64,000 nt of DNA from Oryzias latipes (Eukaryota; Chordata; Actinopteri; Beloniformes; Adrianichthyidae), in assembly GCF_002234675.1 (NCBI RefSeq), contig NC_019877.2:3193041-3257040 (forward strand), in the 5' to 3' direction. This document shows positions 48,200 through 60,045 of this stretch, piece by piece (position 1 is the first letter of the stretch; every line of letters begins with the position of its first letter). The notes below the pieces were generated by a model, which was not told where the DNA came from, ran no database searches, and saw only the letters and a list, made by a program, of their open reading frames with translations. The translations under genes were made by a program, and so were the position numbers.

Positions 48200-48254
48200 A
48201 TCCATCCATCCATCCAACCATGCAACCATCCATCCATCCATACATCCATCATCC
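48200..48254. repeat. (CATC)n microsatellite
   Basis: Imperfect CATC tetranucleotide array with CAACCATG interruptions, lying directly against the LINE remnant that follows. Confidence 0.85.
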
Positions 48255-48960
48255 AAGTCTCCAAGGTGTTCCCAGACCAGTCAACAGACGTTGTCTGTCC
48301 AGTGTTTCCTAGGTATTTCCAGGAGCCTCTGACCTACGGGACATGCCCGGAACACCTCACCGGGGAGGCATCCAGGAGGTGTCCAGGAGGCGACTTGAGC
48401 CACCTCAACTGGCTCCGTGCGGAGGAACAGAGGCTCTACTCCGAGCTCTCTCTGGGTGACTGAGTTTGACAAATTGTTTTAGTCTTAATTCAAAATAAGA
48501 TCCTGAATTTTACAGGTAAAGAATCAATTCAAAAACGCCATTGAAGGGGACATTTACCTGGCCGGGTTGAAATGAGAACTTTGCTTCCAGGATGGCTGTA
48601 TGGAATGTGCCCTGATCCTGCTTTCTTCTGGATGGTGGGGTCCAAAGCTTTTTCTTTTCTATCTCTAAGGGAGCGTCCAGCCACCAATGGAGGAAGCTCA
48701 TTTTGGCTGCTTGCATTCAGGACCTTGTTCTTTTGGTCATGACCCAGAGCTCATGACCACAGGAGAGTACTGGAGTTAAGATTGACCAGCAAATTGAGAG
48801 CTTTGCTTTTTTGGGCACAATGACCGCAAGGTACTTAAACGCCTCCGCCTGGGGCAGGAGCACTTCAATCACCCAGAGAAGGCAAACTACCCCAGGGCAG
48901 TAACCCCCATACTGGAGGAGTGGCTACAGCACATCCCTGGAAAGACGTCTCACCCTCAAA
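48255..48960 (-). mobile_element. degraded LINE fragment, antisense (Rex/CR1/L2-like)
   Basis: Read on the minus strand the right end encodes a LPQAEAFKYL block, the counterpart of LPQVEEFKYL at the 3' end of the 14.2-kb fragment. The rest matches the region beyond the reverse transcriptase in common teleost LINEs: 'gagctctgggtcatgaccaa', 'aattgagagctttgc' read from the other side, a 'gttgaggtggctcaagtcg' block and 'gtgttccgggcatgtccc'. Frames are broken throughout. Confidence 0.7.
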
Positions 48961-49324
48961 AGTACAGTAGTAGAAACTGTTTCTAGTCCTGCAAATGTAA
49001 AGGACCCGAGTCTTGGTGAGGAATCACCTGCAGAGGGTAAGAAGGGATTTATGTCTTTAGGAGGATCCCACTGCTGCCACAAATGCAATTGAGTCTCCAG
49101 AGTTCATCTAAACCAAGAGTCTGCAACCTTTCTCACTGATCAAACAAAATTTGATACTTCTTTGCATTCATTTTGTTGTCACTTTGGGAAAAAATACATG
49201 GCATGAATAAGAAACACGAAAATGCATTTTTTGTAACTGTGGATTTTTTTTAAGTGGGCGGAGCAAACAAACAAATCCACGCCAAAGATTTGGTTTAAAA
49301 GAGGCTTCAATTATCTTTCATTTC

Positions 49325-49780
49325 CTGCTGAGGATTTTTCTCTTGTTTGCAATTCCAGACTCAACCATGATGCACACACCTCCGTGCTTCACAATTGAGA
49401 CAGCGCCTTTAGCGTTCTGCTTGACCAACCTTTCAAACACACCTGAGCTTTTTGTGACATCAAAGACTTTTATTTTTAACTCCTTTAAAATGTTTTTCCA
49501 CTTTGTGTTTGATTTTTTTTTTTTTTTTTTTTTTTACAATATAGGAATGTAGAACAGGTTTGGCTCCAAAAAAAAAGACTCCTCCAAAGGGGGAGTTGTA
49601 GTTTATATTTACCTTTTACAGGCCTGGAGGAATTATTTTGGAAAGTTTAGCCCTGGTACGTGACATTTAAGCCATGCTACGTATGCCTACATTATTGCAC
49701 AAGTTAATCCTAATACTTGCAACAAGAAGATAAAAGCATCCAGATTTCTATCTTTAAATTTCACATCTATTATTATTACA
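49325..49780. repeat. direct repeat, copy 1 of 2
   Basis: About 450 bp that recur at 51760-52190 in the same orientation with roughly 85-90% identity by eye. Shared phrases include 'cctccgtgcttcaca', 'gttctgct', 'aaacacacctgagctt', 'ttaagccatgctacgt' and 'caacaagaagataaaagcat'. Copy 1 carries a T run of about 23 at 49509-49531. The phrase around 'cctccgtgcttcaca' resembles the antisense of Tc1-type transposase genes, so both may be fragments of one. Confidence 0.7.
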
Positions 49781-50589
49781 GATATTTAATATTTGAAATC
49801 AAAAAGTGCATTAGAGATGGAAGAAATAAAAGTAAAGAGCTTCGTCCACAGACGCCTCAGCGGATTGAAACCTTTTTCAAAGCAAGACCTGTGGTGATTG
49901 TCTGTGTTGACATACAAAGGTTTGTTTTTATTGTTCTGGCTTTTCAATTTCGTCTGATGCAAACATTTTTTGTGTGACTAAGACTAGGTCGAGACTATGA
50001 CGCCTTGTCCAAGGTTACACAACTTGACCTAGCCTCTTTTGTTGTTTGTCTTCACGGATTTGTGACACATTTGCAAAAATGGGCAGCAGTGTTAAGTGTG
50101 TGTGAAAACAAAACCTCTGGAAATATTTTAATGAAGTGTCATCAACGTAAATAGCAGAAAGTGTTGTGTAAGCTGACAGTTGTTTTGTTCAAGAATTCTC
50201 CACCATTGCAAAACGAAAGCATGCCCAGGATGATACCACAACTGGGTTCTTAGAATTTTATTTACATAATTTTATTTTTTACATACAGATAGTTTTTTTA
50301 GGATGATACCAAAAACTTATTGTTAAACTAAATAAAAATAAAAATTGATATCTACAGAGAAGCTTTGACCAGTATCTGCTGAGCACAAACCTCTACAACT
50401 CTGCTAAATTCAAGATCCAAACAATTCTGTCAAGATTAAATATGTATTTCCCATAAATGAACAACAGATTTTCCAACAATTCTTGTAACAAAAACCACCA
50501 CCATCACCCCTTATTACTACCCTCACTGGTTGAGCGGCTGCCTCATGCCCCTTACTCCCCCCTTTCTGCCCCTGCCACCATGATCTGAG

Positions 50590-50880
50590 CTGACAAATGC
50601 ATAAAAAACAAAAACTCAAAATGGCAGCGTTCTGTCATCTCCATAGCAACCATTTGAGTTTTGGGCCGCCTGGAGCTGACAAACAGGTTAATGTGATCTT
50701 TAAAAGAGTCTGCAAAAGTAAATTTTTGGATTTCCTTGGCAACAGAGGTTTTTTGGCAATCATGCCCACATTCCTAATATGTTATTATTGTTTTTCATAT
50801 TATGTTGAGCTTGAGCCGTGGATTCATGTCTTCGAAATCATTCACTGTGTCAAAAATTCTTTGTGATTTTGATCGCGGGG
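50590..50880 (+). repeat. dispersed repeat family 1, copy at 50.6 kb
   Basis: Ordered blocks 'ccatagcaaccatt', 'gagctgacaaacaggtt', 'gatttccttggcaacagagg' and 'catgcccacattcc'. It lies between the two direct repeats at 49.3 and 51.8 kb. Confidence 0.65.
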
Positions 50881-51399
50881 CCAAATAGTTTTGCTCCAAG
50901 GTGCGGTGTGAGAAAAAAGAACTGTGAAAACAATCTGGTGCCTGCATTCGAGCAGAGCTGGAGGACAGAAGAATAATCTGCCGCAGATTATTATCAACGG
51001 TTTTTGGTGGTCAATAGTATTTTTAACCTAAAAGGAAAGTTTTTCCAAACTGCAAAAGTTTGAAACAAGAAAAACTTAAAAATAACCTTAAGGAAGAAGC
51101 AATAAAGCATAAAAGAGCAAAATCCGTCTAGAATAATAAAGTTTATCACTGCTGAACACCTTTTCCTGGGACTTGAGTCAAAAGCCAAAGTGTCATGTGT
51201 CATGGGAAACTTTGAAACAATCTGGAAAACCCATTTTAGCCCTGAAGGTTAGGTGGAGCTCACGGTGCAGTCGCAGAGGGCAAAGTAAGATATGAACTTC
51301 CTAAAACTTGAAATGAGTCATGCAGCTGTGTGGTTTACGTGTGTAACTGCATTTAAACGTCATATTCCTATGAAATAGCTTTAGCACTTAAAACACTTC

Positions 51400-51745
51400 A
51401 ATTCCAGGTAACTCAAAAATAGGAACAGAACACTCATTTTAAGAAGAACATCACTAGAAAGTAGTAAAAGTGTCCCCAAGTCTTATGACAAGAAACCACA
51501 AAGTTCCAAAAGGGAAAAATAAGCTAAAAGAAAATTGTTGCAAAGAATGACTTCATATTTGATATCATACAGCCCACAGATAAGTATTTTTGTTAGCTCT
51601 AAGCAAAAGGTTTGTAGTTTTTGAGTTTGATAAACCTAATTGTAGTTACTTTTGATTACAGAGAAAAAAAACTGGTGGAAATGACTTATTTGTGGACAAA
51701 AATGTCAACAAATTAGAACCTTAGTGGAAATTGGTTTAATAAATC
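51400..51745 (-). repeat. dispersed repeat family 3, copy at 51.4 kb
   Basis: Shares ordered blocks with 21800-22170: 'aaaaataggaacagaacac', 'aaataagctaaaa', 'acttcatattt', 'acagccca' and 'tttgagttt'. It is more diverged than the other two copies. Confidence 0.45.
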
Positions 51746-51759
51746 CTCATCAAATCTTT

Positions 51760-52190
51760 TGTTTGCCATACCAGACTCAAGCATGATACAACCACCTCCG
51801 TGCTTCACAAATGAGACGGCGCCTTTGGCGTTCTGCTCGACCAATTTCTCAAACACACCTGAGCTTGTTGTGACATCAAAGATTTTTATTTATGTTTCCT
51901 TTAAAGTCTTTTTCCACTATGTGTTTGATTGTTTACTTATTTTTTTTTATTTTTTTTACACGATAGGAATGCAGTACTTGAACAGGTTTGGCTGCAAAAC
52001 AAAAGACAAACTCTGCAGCAACAGACTCACCCAAAGGAGCTGTAGTTTATATTTACCTGAAAGTTTAGCCCCGGTACGTGATATTTAAGCCATGCTACGT
52101 GTACCTACATTATTGCACAAGTTAATCCAAATAGTTGCAACAAGAAGATAAAAGCATCCAGATTTCTATTTTTAAATTTCTCATCCATTA
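51760..52190. repeat. direct repeat, copy 2 of 2
   Basis: Counterpart of 49325-49780, about 2.43 kb further on. It lacks about 25 bp present in copy 1 (the 'ttacaggcctggaggaatta' region) and has a split T run. Similarity ends at an ATT trinucleotide run near 52185. Confidence 0.7.
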
Positions 52191-52199
52191 TTATTATTA

Positions 52200-53625
52200 T
52201 TTTAATAATTGTTTTTAAAACAGTGTAAAGAGATGCAAAACATCCAACTTGGATAAAAAATGTACAAAAACTGCCTTTCAACTGATTATTGCACATTTTC
52301 ATGGATGAGTTCTGTTGAAATGATTTACTTTTGTTACATTTTGTTGATGAGGCTTGTATTTTTTTAAACCTTTTTATTCCTCCTTCCAGCCCCGACAAAT
52401 GTAATCATTGATTAATCCTGCATGGTCAAATTTTTTTAAAAGGGTGATGAAGTTCTTTGGTCTAGTTTTAATTAATAAAGTTTGATTAATCATGTCAGAG
52501 CCTATAAAGCATCTGCACACCTGACTTCATGAACTTCCTATAAAGACACCTCTGACTTCTTAATCTGACCAAACTTTATAGTTCGGCTCTTAGTGAAGAT
52601 CCCATAAAGCTAATGTGGGAAGTTTCAGGATAATAAAATCACTCCTGCATCTTATTTCCTTCTTTACATTTACGGGAACAATCCAGCATCTATTGGGGTT
52701 TGATACAAGACACAAACTGTAGGTCTTTGTTTCCGTTTTGGTCCAATCTTTTATTAAAAAATGTGCAAAACATGATGAAAACGTGGGTGATAGAGGTGGC
52801 AGTCTCTGTAGCTTGTTCAGTCGAGGGTATTTTCATGCAATGGGCTCCACGCTGTGGTTTTCATTTTCAGGAGGAAAAAATATAGTTGATGAACGGGAAA
52901 ATATCCAAGCGAGGACGTGACTTAAAGCACAGCTCGTGGTCACTAACAAAGGGAATTCACCGTCCACTGATGGCATGGCTGTAAAAAAGTAAAATTATAG
53001 GAGGTGCAGCAGTCAGACAAAAAGACATCCGTTTGCAGCAGAAGATTAAGTGTCAGTGAGTCAGAGCTGGTGATTTCTGTCCTTACGAAACTTCACAGAA
53101 GGAAGGTGTGGAGATGACTGGAACAGTCAAAAGCTGCTCTCTGATTGTCTTTAGCAGGAAGTGTTTGGTAAACTCCAAACATCCTTAGAGCTGCATCCCC
53201 ATTATTCAGATGTCAATGGAGAATGGATTTGATAGATGGCAACTTGATTTCCTCTTGATCAGATGGGAGTTTCCCATTCCAGAACAATAAAACTAGTGAA
53301 CTACTAACCAGAACCAGGAAATTGGAGACGTCGAATCCTCTTTCTCAAATCCTTGAACCTCCTCTTTGGTCTTCCTCTAGATCAGGGGTTTGCAACCTCC
53401 AGATCCAGAGCCACATGTGACTGTTTTACCCCTCCATTTTTAATTTTAAAAAGAAACTGCAAAGTAAAAAAAAGGGAAGTAAGTACTAAAGTATCAGAAA
53501 AAGTAAACATACTTGTCTAGTTTTGAACAAATTCAAGAATTTAAAAGCAGCTTATCAGTTAAAAAAATTCGGTAAAGGTCATTTAATTAGCTCTAATTTA
53601 ATTTTTGTTCGTTAGGTGTTTATGG
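52200..53625. other. gene-free stretch
   Basis: No recognised exon. At about 53385-53440 the phrase 'atcaggggtttgcaacctcc' followed by 'gagccacatgtgac' resembles the ends of hAT-type elements; a weaker relative lies at 49112-49140. The rest is unremarkable. Confidence 0.4.
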
Positions 53626-54535
53626 GTAGATACTGGTAAATACAGGCAGATACTGGTAAATACGGGCAGATAAGGGTGGATGCTGGTAGATACTGGTGGA
53701 TACTTGTCGATACTGGTAAATACTAACTGTTGGATACGGGTGGATACGGGTGGATACTGGTAAATACAGGTAGATACTGGTAAATACGGGCAGATAAGGG
53801 TGGATGCTGGTAGATACTGGTGGATACTTGTCGATACTGGTAAAAACTAACAGTTGGATACGGGTAGATAGGGGTAAATACTGGTAAATACAGGTAGATA
53901 CTGGTAAATACAGGTAGATACTGGTAAATACGGGCAGAGAAAGGTGGATACTGGTGGATACTGGTAAATACTAACTGTTGGATACGGGTAGGTAAAGGTG
54001 GATACGGGTGGATACTGGTAAATACAGGTAGATACTGGTAAATACGGGCAGATAAAGGTGGATACTGGTGGATACTGGTAGATACTAACTGTTGGATACG
54101 GGTAGGTAAAGGTGGATACGGGTGGATACTGGTAAATACTAACTGTTGGATACGGGTAGGTAAAGGTGGATACGGGTGGATACTGGTAGATACTTGTCGA
54201 TACTGGTAAATACTAACTGTTGGATACGGGTAGGTAAAGGTGGATACGGGTGGATACTGGTAAATACAGGTAGATACTGGTAAATACGGGCAGATAAAGG
54301 TGGATACTGGTGGATACTGGTAGATACTAACTGTTGGATACGGGTAGGTAAAGGTGGATACGGGTGGATACTGGTAAATACTAACTGTTGGATACGGGTA
54401 GGTAAAGGTGGATACGGGTGGATACTGGTAGATACTTGTCGATACTGATAAATACTAACTGTTGGATACGGTTAGGTAAAGGTGGATACGGGTGGATACT
54501 GGTAAATACAGGTATATACTGGTAAATACGGTAAA
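53626..54535 (+). repeat. 10-bp minisatellite with higher-order units
   Basis: About ninety copies of a decamer close to gatactggta / aatacgggtg follow one another. A marker segment 'ctaactgttggatacgggt' (once 'aacagttgg') punctuates the array about nine times. The last two large blocks, beginning at 54081 and 54323, repeat with a 242-bp period and differ at only a few bases. Flanks at 53600 and 54540 are unrelated to the repeat. There is no coding function. Confidence 0.9.
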
Positions 54536-56039
54536 GACCTATCAGTGAGTTAACACATATAAAACATGTAAGTAAGGGTGAAGCAAATTACATAGGCCTC
54601 ACTATGCAGACTATCAGACTTTAATCTCTCATTTACAAGGTGTTAATAACAAAAAACTTCAAAAAACGATTGGACAACAAGGAATCTAAAGAGTTTTATG
54701 TATTGCCCTAAAGCTGTTAAGGATCCATGGCATTGAAATCCTCTGCAGAAAATGGTCTACGTGGGACTGGACTTTGTGTGATGCTATTTCAAAAATCAAA
54801 CTAGAGCCAACAGGAAGTACTGAAGGAGGATAACAGGTCAACAAATCACCAGACCCATAAACAGTCACCTTACCAAAACCCGTTCAGTCCTGTCACTCTG
54901 TTCAAAACAGTGACAGGGAACTTGAGAAACAGGATTTATAGTTAGGATTAGTATCTGATTGTCCGTAAATTACTCATCATTATTTCTATTGTGAATTCTT
55001 CAATGACCTCTACTGTGGTAAATATTTAACTTATAGCAAAAAAGGTGTTATAAAAGCATCCAAAAGCTTAGAAAAGGAGCAAAATAAACTTTATCAATTT
55101 TTTTAATGAAAAAACTTTACTAAAACGTTAAAACAACAGAAGAAATCAATATGATCAAGGTTTTCATGGGATTCTGCTGACCTCTATTGATTACACCGAG
55201 CTAATTAAGAACAAAATCCTACTATAGTGAAACACGGGGGTGGTCCTATCGTGGTACAAATTAAAAAGTCCTCTTCTGCTTTCAAGTTCTCCCTTTCAGT
55301 CGCACCAGGTTGGGGCTGTCAATCATCCACAGCTGTCTTGATTTGTGTTAAGGATCCTGAGTGGTTTTTCAGTTCACCCTTTTTTTTTCTCAATTTATAC
55401 ATCAAGTTTTTGTCACCAAACCTCAGTTTTGGATCCTACACCAATTTTAATTATCACTATTATTATTACTTATAGAGAAAACGCGTATCCACAAATATTT
55501 CTCAAAATTGTTGGTTGGTTACGTGAAAAAAGATGCAGAAACTTAAGTCGGGAACAAATAAATAAAAAGTAAAATTCAGTCATTGCTGGTTTGCTTTTAT
55601 CAAGCCTCTATTAATTAATTGTTCGATAAAATGATGAGTCAATGCAAACCCCTAACTTATTTTACTATTTCTATTCAAATTACAGTCATTGAAATACTTC
55701 CTAGTACTTTTTTGTTTCCTTCCCCTAACCCCAGTTACGATTTCCCCCTTTTCAACTCTTTACTATGTGTTTTACTAGTTAAATACTTGTTTGTTTTGTT
55801 TTTAGTATCCTATAAAAACAGACTATTAGTTCCCCATCAAGTCAAAGCTGCTAATAAGCATCTCTTCTTTTAAAAATATGGTTTACTAACTGGAATGTTT
55901 ATGTTGTACAAAAATAAAGTAATTTAAATAAATACCAAAAATAAAAAACAATTTCTTGATCAGTTTATTGATTAACCCCGAAGAATCTAAGAATATATTT
56001 GTCTTGGGCTCTCAAAGTTAATTTGTTTTTTGTTTTTAT
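54536..56039. other. gene-free stretch with a Tc1-like trace
   Basis: No intact gene. At 55219-55260 a plus-strand reading gives VKHGGG followed by a run resembling the Tc1/mariner transposase block HGGGSVMVWG, too short and diverged to be sure. The remainder is AT-rich. Confidence 0.35.
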
Positions 56040-57840
56040 GTTCATTCTGGGTCGCGGAAATTAACCATAAATAAAAAGAAAACAAGTAGAAAAAAAAGAA
56101 ATAAATACATAAAATTAAAAAGCAAAAGTAATACAGAAATAGAACTAAATACATTGAAAAAATAGGCCCCCCTCCTATGGTTGCCGTATGGAGTGGGCCC
56201 CCCCTCTTTCGGTTTTATTTGCACCTTAGACATGTAGGGTCCTTGGTAGGGGGGGTGCTTGGACATCACTGCCAGCAAGCAGCAGATGTCCTCCTGGCAC
56301 CCTACCCGCCAATTTTAACCGCACCTTAGACATTTAGGGCCCCTTGGTGGGGAGGGTGAGGGGACATCACTGTGAGTAATCAGGATGTGTCCCCTTAGTG
56401 CCCTACTCGCCAATTTTAACTGCACCCCCCTTAGAACACACACCCCTCCCCCCTCAATATATACATTCCAACATAAACACACACACACCCTCTCAAACAC
56501 ACATACACGCACACACATTTTGCAAGGAAGGTGGGACCTAGGACCATCTGTCCCCTGCCCTTTCCCTGGTGGGGGGTGCGGGCCCCTTGGCAACGGCGGC
56601 CGTGTCCCCTGGGTGCCGGCTCCCTGGGCCCGGCGGTGCTCTCTCCGCACGGTGGGGGGGTTTACATTACACCTGAGCCGGGGGTGTTCGTGTCCCTGGG
56701 GGGTGGGTCCTGGTCCTTGCCCCTGAGCGCTGGGCCCCGCCAAATTGCCAACTGTGGCCGAGCCTAATCGGGCCATATTTACAACACCCCTTGTGGGCCC
56801 CCTTTTTTCCCCGGGGTTCCCCCCTCCTGGGCGGGGGCGGCGGGCCCCTGCCTTGCTCCTCCCTGGACCAACCGTGGGCCGGGTGGGTGGCTGCCTGGAG
56901 TGCGGAGCGGGTCTCCCTTGGGGGGTCCTGGCTCGTACCTGGGGTTGGGGCGGGGGGATGCCCGGAACTCCTGGGTGGTGGTGGGGTGCTCGTCTGGGGC
57001 TGTGGGCGTCCTTCTCCGGTGGGGCCCTGCGTTGGGCTCTTCCGGCGCGGCGGGGGGCTGCTTTCCTGGCTGGGCTGGGGCGGCGCTCTCTTTCCCTCCG
57101 CGCCTCCCTGCTCTCTGGCTCTGGGGGCCTCGCGGCGGTCCTGCTGGCCCTGGCCTGGGTGGCGGTCTTGGTCGCCGGGGGGCGGTTGTTCCCTGCCTGT
57201 TCCCGTGTGGCGTTGGGGGAATTCCGGCTGCCGCTGCTGCTGCGGCGGGGGTCTGGGGGTGGGGGTGGCTGGGCGCTCCTCCTCCTTCTTTTCACATTCC
57301 ACCATCCATTTTAGAAGAACATAAACACTCACCTGAGCACAGGTGTTAGCTCACCTTTGCACTTATAGTTTGCATGATTGAATGAATGAAAGATTTCACA
57401 CTAGTTGGTTTAAAGTCATAAGTATGCGTGTGTGAGCACTATCTGTTTTGTGTGCATGTTGACATGTGAACATTTCTTGCAGCTAGCAGGTGTGTTGATA
57501 ATATTTGAGTGTGTGTGAACAGGCCCCGCCCTTTTTGTACTACATTTGAACTGTACCGTAACGATAAACAACCAGTAAACTTGTTGCTGTATGCTGCTTT
57601 ATGGTCTTATCCCCCCTCCCCTCCTATTATCACCCTCCTACCCCCCTCTCTCTCTAACATCCCTCTCTCTTCTTCCCTTCTTTCCTTTTCCGTCCGGTCC
57701 AACACCAAAGATTTTCAAACATGGTTGAAATTAAGATTAATATTAATAACCCCTGTTGTTAAAGTAAAATATGTCCAACACAAGAGGCCCTCAGCTCTCA
57801 TCTGTCTGCCCAGCTGTTGGACAGGACAAGTTAAAAAAAA
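56040..57840 (-). repeat. GC-rich dispersed element, copy 2 (longer)
   Basis: About 1.8 kb, inverted relative to 39641-40646. Read on the minus strand it starts with 'cttgtcctgtccaacagctg', passes a tract with CCTCC-type runs, then a very GC-rich part (57300-56530), CA-rich sequence, and a tandem pair of about 120-bp units at 56210-56425 (each with 'caccttagacat(g/t)taggg' and 'ccaattttaac'). Long open frames occur on both strands, the largest 326 codons on the minus strand (57295-56315), rich in Pro, Arg, Gly and Ala. Every frame being open is what GC-rich sequence produces, so I do not call a gene. Confidence 0.7.
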
Positions 57841-59555
57841 GAAAAAGAAAAGAAAAAATAACTAACAAAAAAATTAATTAATTAATAAAACAAATAGAAA
57901 ATAAATACAAATAAATAATCAAAATGGAAAAAATTGAAATTGATCAAATAGAAAATATATAAATAACTGACACTGAAAATGTCAATAGAAATAAATAAAA
58001 ATGTAAAAAATGTAATTACATTTTAGAAAAAAGATCAAACAAAAGCAGTCAAATTTGACCCAATGGGTTCTCAGGTAAATCGTGTTGTTGATTTTTTTTA
58101 CTCAAAGAAAAAAAACGAGTTTCTGTTTCCTGACTGTGAAATCAGTATTTAGAGAGGAAAAAGCGAGTGAGGCGTCATGACTAACACTTCTGTTATCATT
58201 TACCTGACAAAGAGTGTCACAAAAATACTTTCAGTTTGACAAAAAGTTCATTGTTGTTCTGTCGTCCTTTGTTCGTTGTTGAAGACGCTTCCGGAGACGT
58301 GTTGCGTTGGCTGGAACCGGGTCAGCGAATGAATCTACTGAACTTGGTCAAGCTTGGTCAAAGGTTCAGGACGTCCAAAGGTCAAAAGGTGAAGAGGATT
58401 TCAACCTGGGACGTGTTTTATCTGGATACCAAGATCATTTTAAAGAGTCCTTTTCTGAACAAATAAACGTCCAGCTTTCAGAGAAATAAATGTTACGAAA
58501 TATTTCAATGTTACATATAATTTCGGTTGAAAAGCCGACTTAATGACAGTTTTTTTTACTAATTGCTTTAAAAGATATTTTTAAACAGTATTTTAATAAA
58601 ACAATTCAGTGGCCCTTTTTGTTTGCCCCCCCACCCCCAGACACACATTTTTGAAGAAAAACTCTTAATTTCTATCCTGTGTAGAAAACTATTGTAAGAT
58701 TGTTAAACTTTGGCTTTTTTAATTTGACTTTTTAAGAATGTTTGGTCCATTTACTCTCATTTTTTTAGCAGCTGCATCGTCTTTTCTTGATTTTGGCTTC
58801 AATAATTACAGTTCTTGTTAATCCTTTTTTTTTTAAAGCATCTTGTATTTCAGAAGAACAAAATAAAAATAAAAACATCATGATATGTGGTTAAGAAACA
58901 AAAACACTTTTTTTTTGGTCTATTGTGATCCAAAAAATCCTGACCTGATTAAACTATGATCTGTAAAGCTGCAGATCATCTGTCATCCAGTAAAAAGAGC
59001 TTTTTAGTCAGACAAAAAACAATAAACATCTCAGCCTCTTTAAGAATGTAGAGGAAAAGAAAACTGAGAAAGAATTTCCTGGAGGTTTTCTCAGAAGCTC
59101 ATTAAGAAAAACAAAAATCCTGGCTGGAATCCAGACAACAAATAATGACTGTTACATGGACACGTGTGCAAAGCTGCACGTCTAGTCCTGCATCAGAAGA
59201 AGGAAGTTTTTCCTTTTCTCTAGTTTTATTTTTAAAATGTTTTATTCCAGGAAGAGAGTTGAGAAGTCTATAGAAAGTACTATTTTTGAGTCACTTTCCT
59301 TTCCAAATCTGCCAAAATCCTCAATTGATTTAATCTCATGAAGATAGAAAGGATTAAAATCATGCTTTGGACAACATTTTTCCACCGATGGTGGAGGTCT
59401 TATTTATTTGAAGCCTAAACCTGCAGACAGTTTCCACAGAAACGATGTCCTAGACACCGACAGGCACTTTGGATTTTGCCTAAAAACAGCATAATCGGGA
59501 TTAAAAGAGCACAGATCAAAATACGATGGTATAGGGGCTTTAAAAACAAACTTTT
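57841..59555. other. gene-free AT-rich stretch
   Basis: No recognised gene. The start (57830-58030) is A-rich and may be a tail of the GC-rich element. A frame at 58236-58466 followed by AATAAA hexamers near 58460 and 58484 was considered but resembles no family. Confidence 0.4.
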
Positions 59556-59559
59556 TTCT

Positions 59560-60045
59560 AGTACAAGTATGTCCAAAGTCCAGTCCGTAGGGCATATGTG
59601 ACCTGTGCTAAAGTGTCCACCAGCCCACGAGGGTCCTGCCATAGAATCAATAATAAGGGCCCCTAGCACAAAACTGTGGACGATTTCTAGATTGCTGATT
59701 TACTATATTTTAAACCAGGGGCATCACTACCGTGTGGCCGTCTGACTGTATATTTAAAAAAAATACATAAAAAACGACAGCGAGGACTGTGATTTCAGGT
59801 CAGTTGGAGCCTTTTTCCGCAAAAAAAGAAATGATAAAGAGGCAGACAAGACATACAAACTACGCCAACCTAACTGGGAAAGAATGGTGCAAAATATTTC
59901 AATATGAAATTCACAGTCATTTGGGAAAAACTGCATTTAATGGAATGTTTTTCGGCTTCTATGTGAAGAAATTCAAAGTGTGCCATTGATATTATATCAC
60001 CATAGCTGGCCGTCTTTCCCTTAAAAGTTTGGACCCCCCCTGTTC
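59560..60045 (-). mobile_element. hAT-like non-autonomous element remnant
   Basis: On the minus strand the segment opens with 'caggggggGTCCAAACTTTT' and closes with 'actggactttggacatactt'. Between them are 'ccctcgtgggctggtggac' and 'cacatatgccctacgg'. These are features of widespread fish hAT-type elements, whose ends read CAGGGGTGTCCAAAC. It is degraded and non-coding. Confidence 0.45.

Noticed and set aside
53626-54535. CRISPR-like or telomere-like array
   Set aside because: Repeats are contiguous 10-bp units without unique spacers, and the unit is not a telomere motif; the organism is a vertebrate.
55227-55475. Frame starting MKHGGG as a transposase gene
   Set aside because: Only the first few residues resemble Tc1 transposase; the rest is not alignable by eye, so it is kept only as a trace.
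56315-57295. 326-codon Pro/Arg-rich open frame on the minus strand, and plus-strand frames in the same place
   Set aside because: All frames on both strands are open because the DNA is very GC-rich; the sequence is a dispersed repeat and the second copy does not keep the frame.
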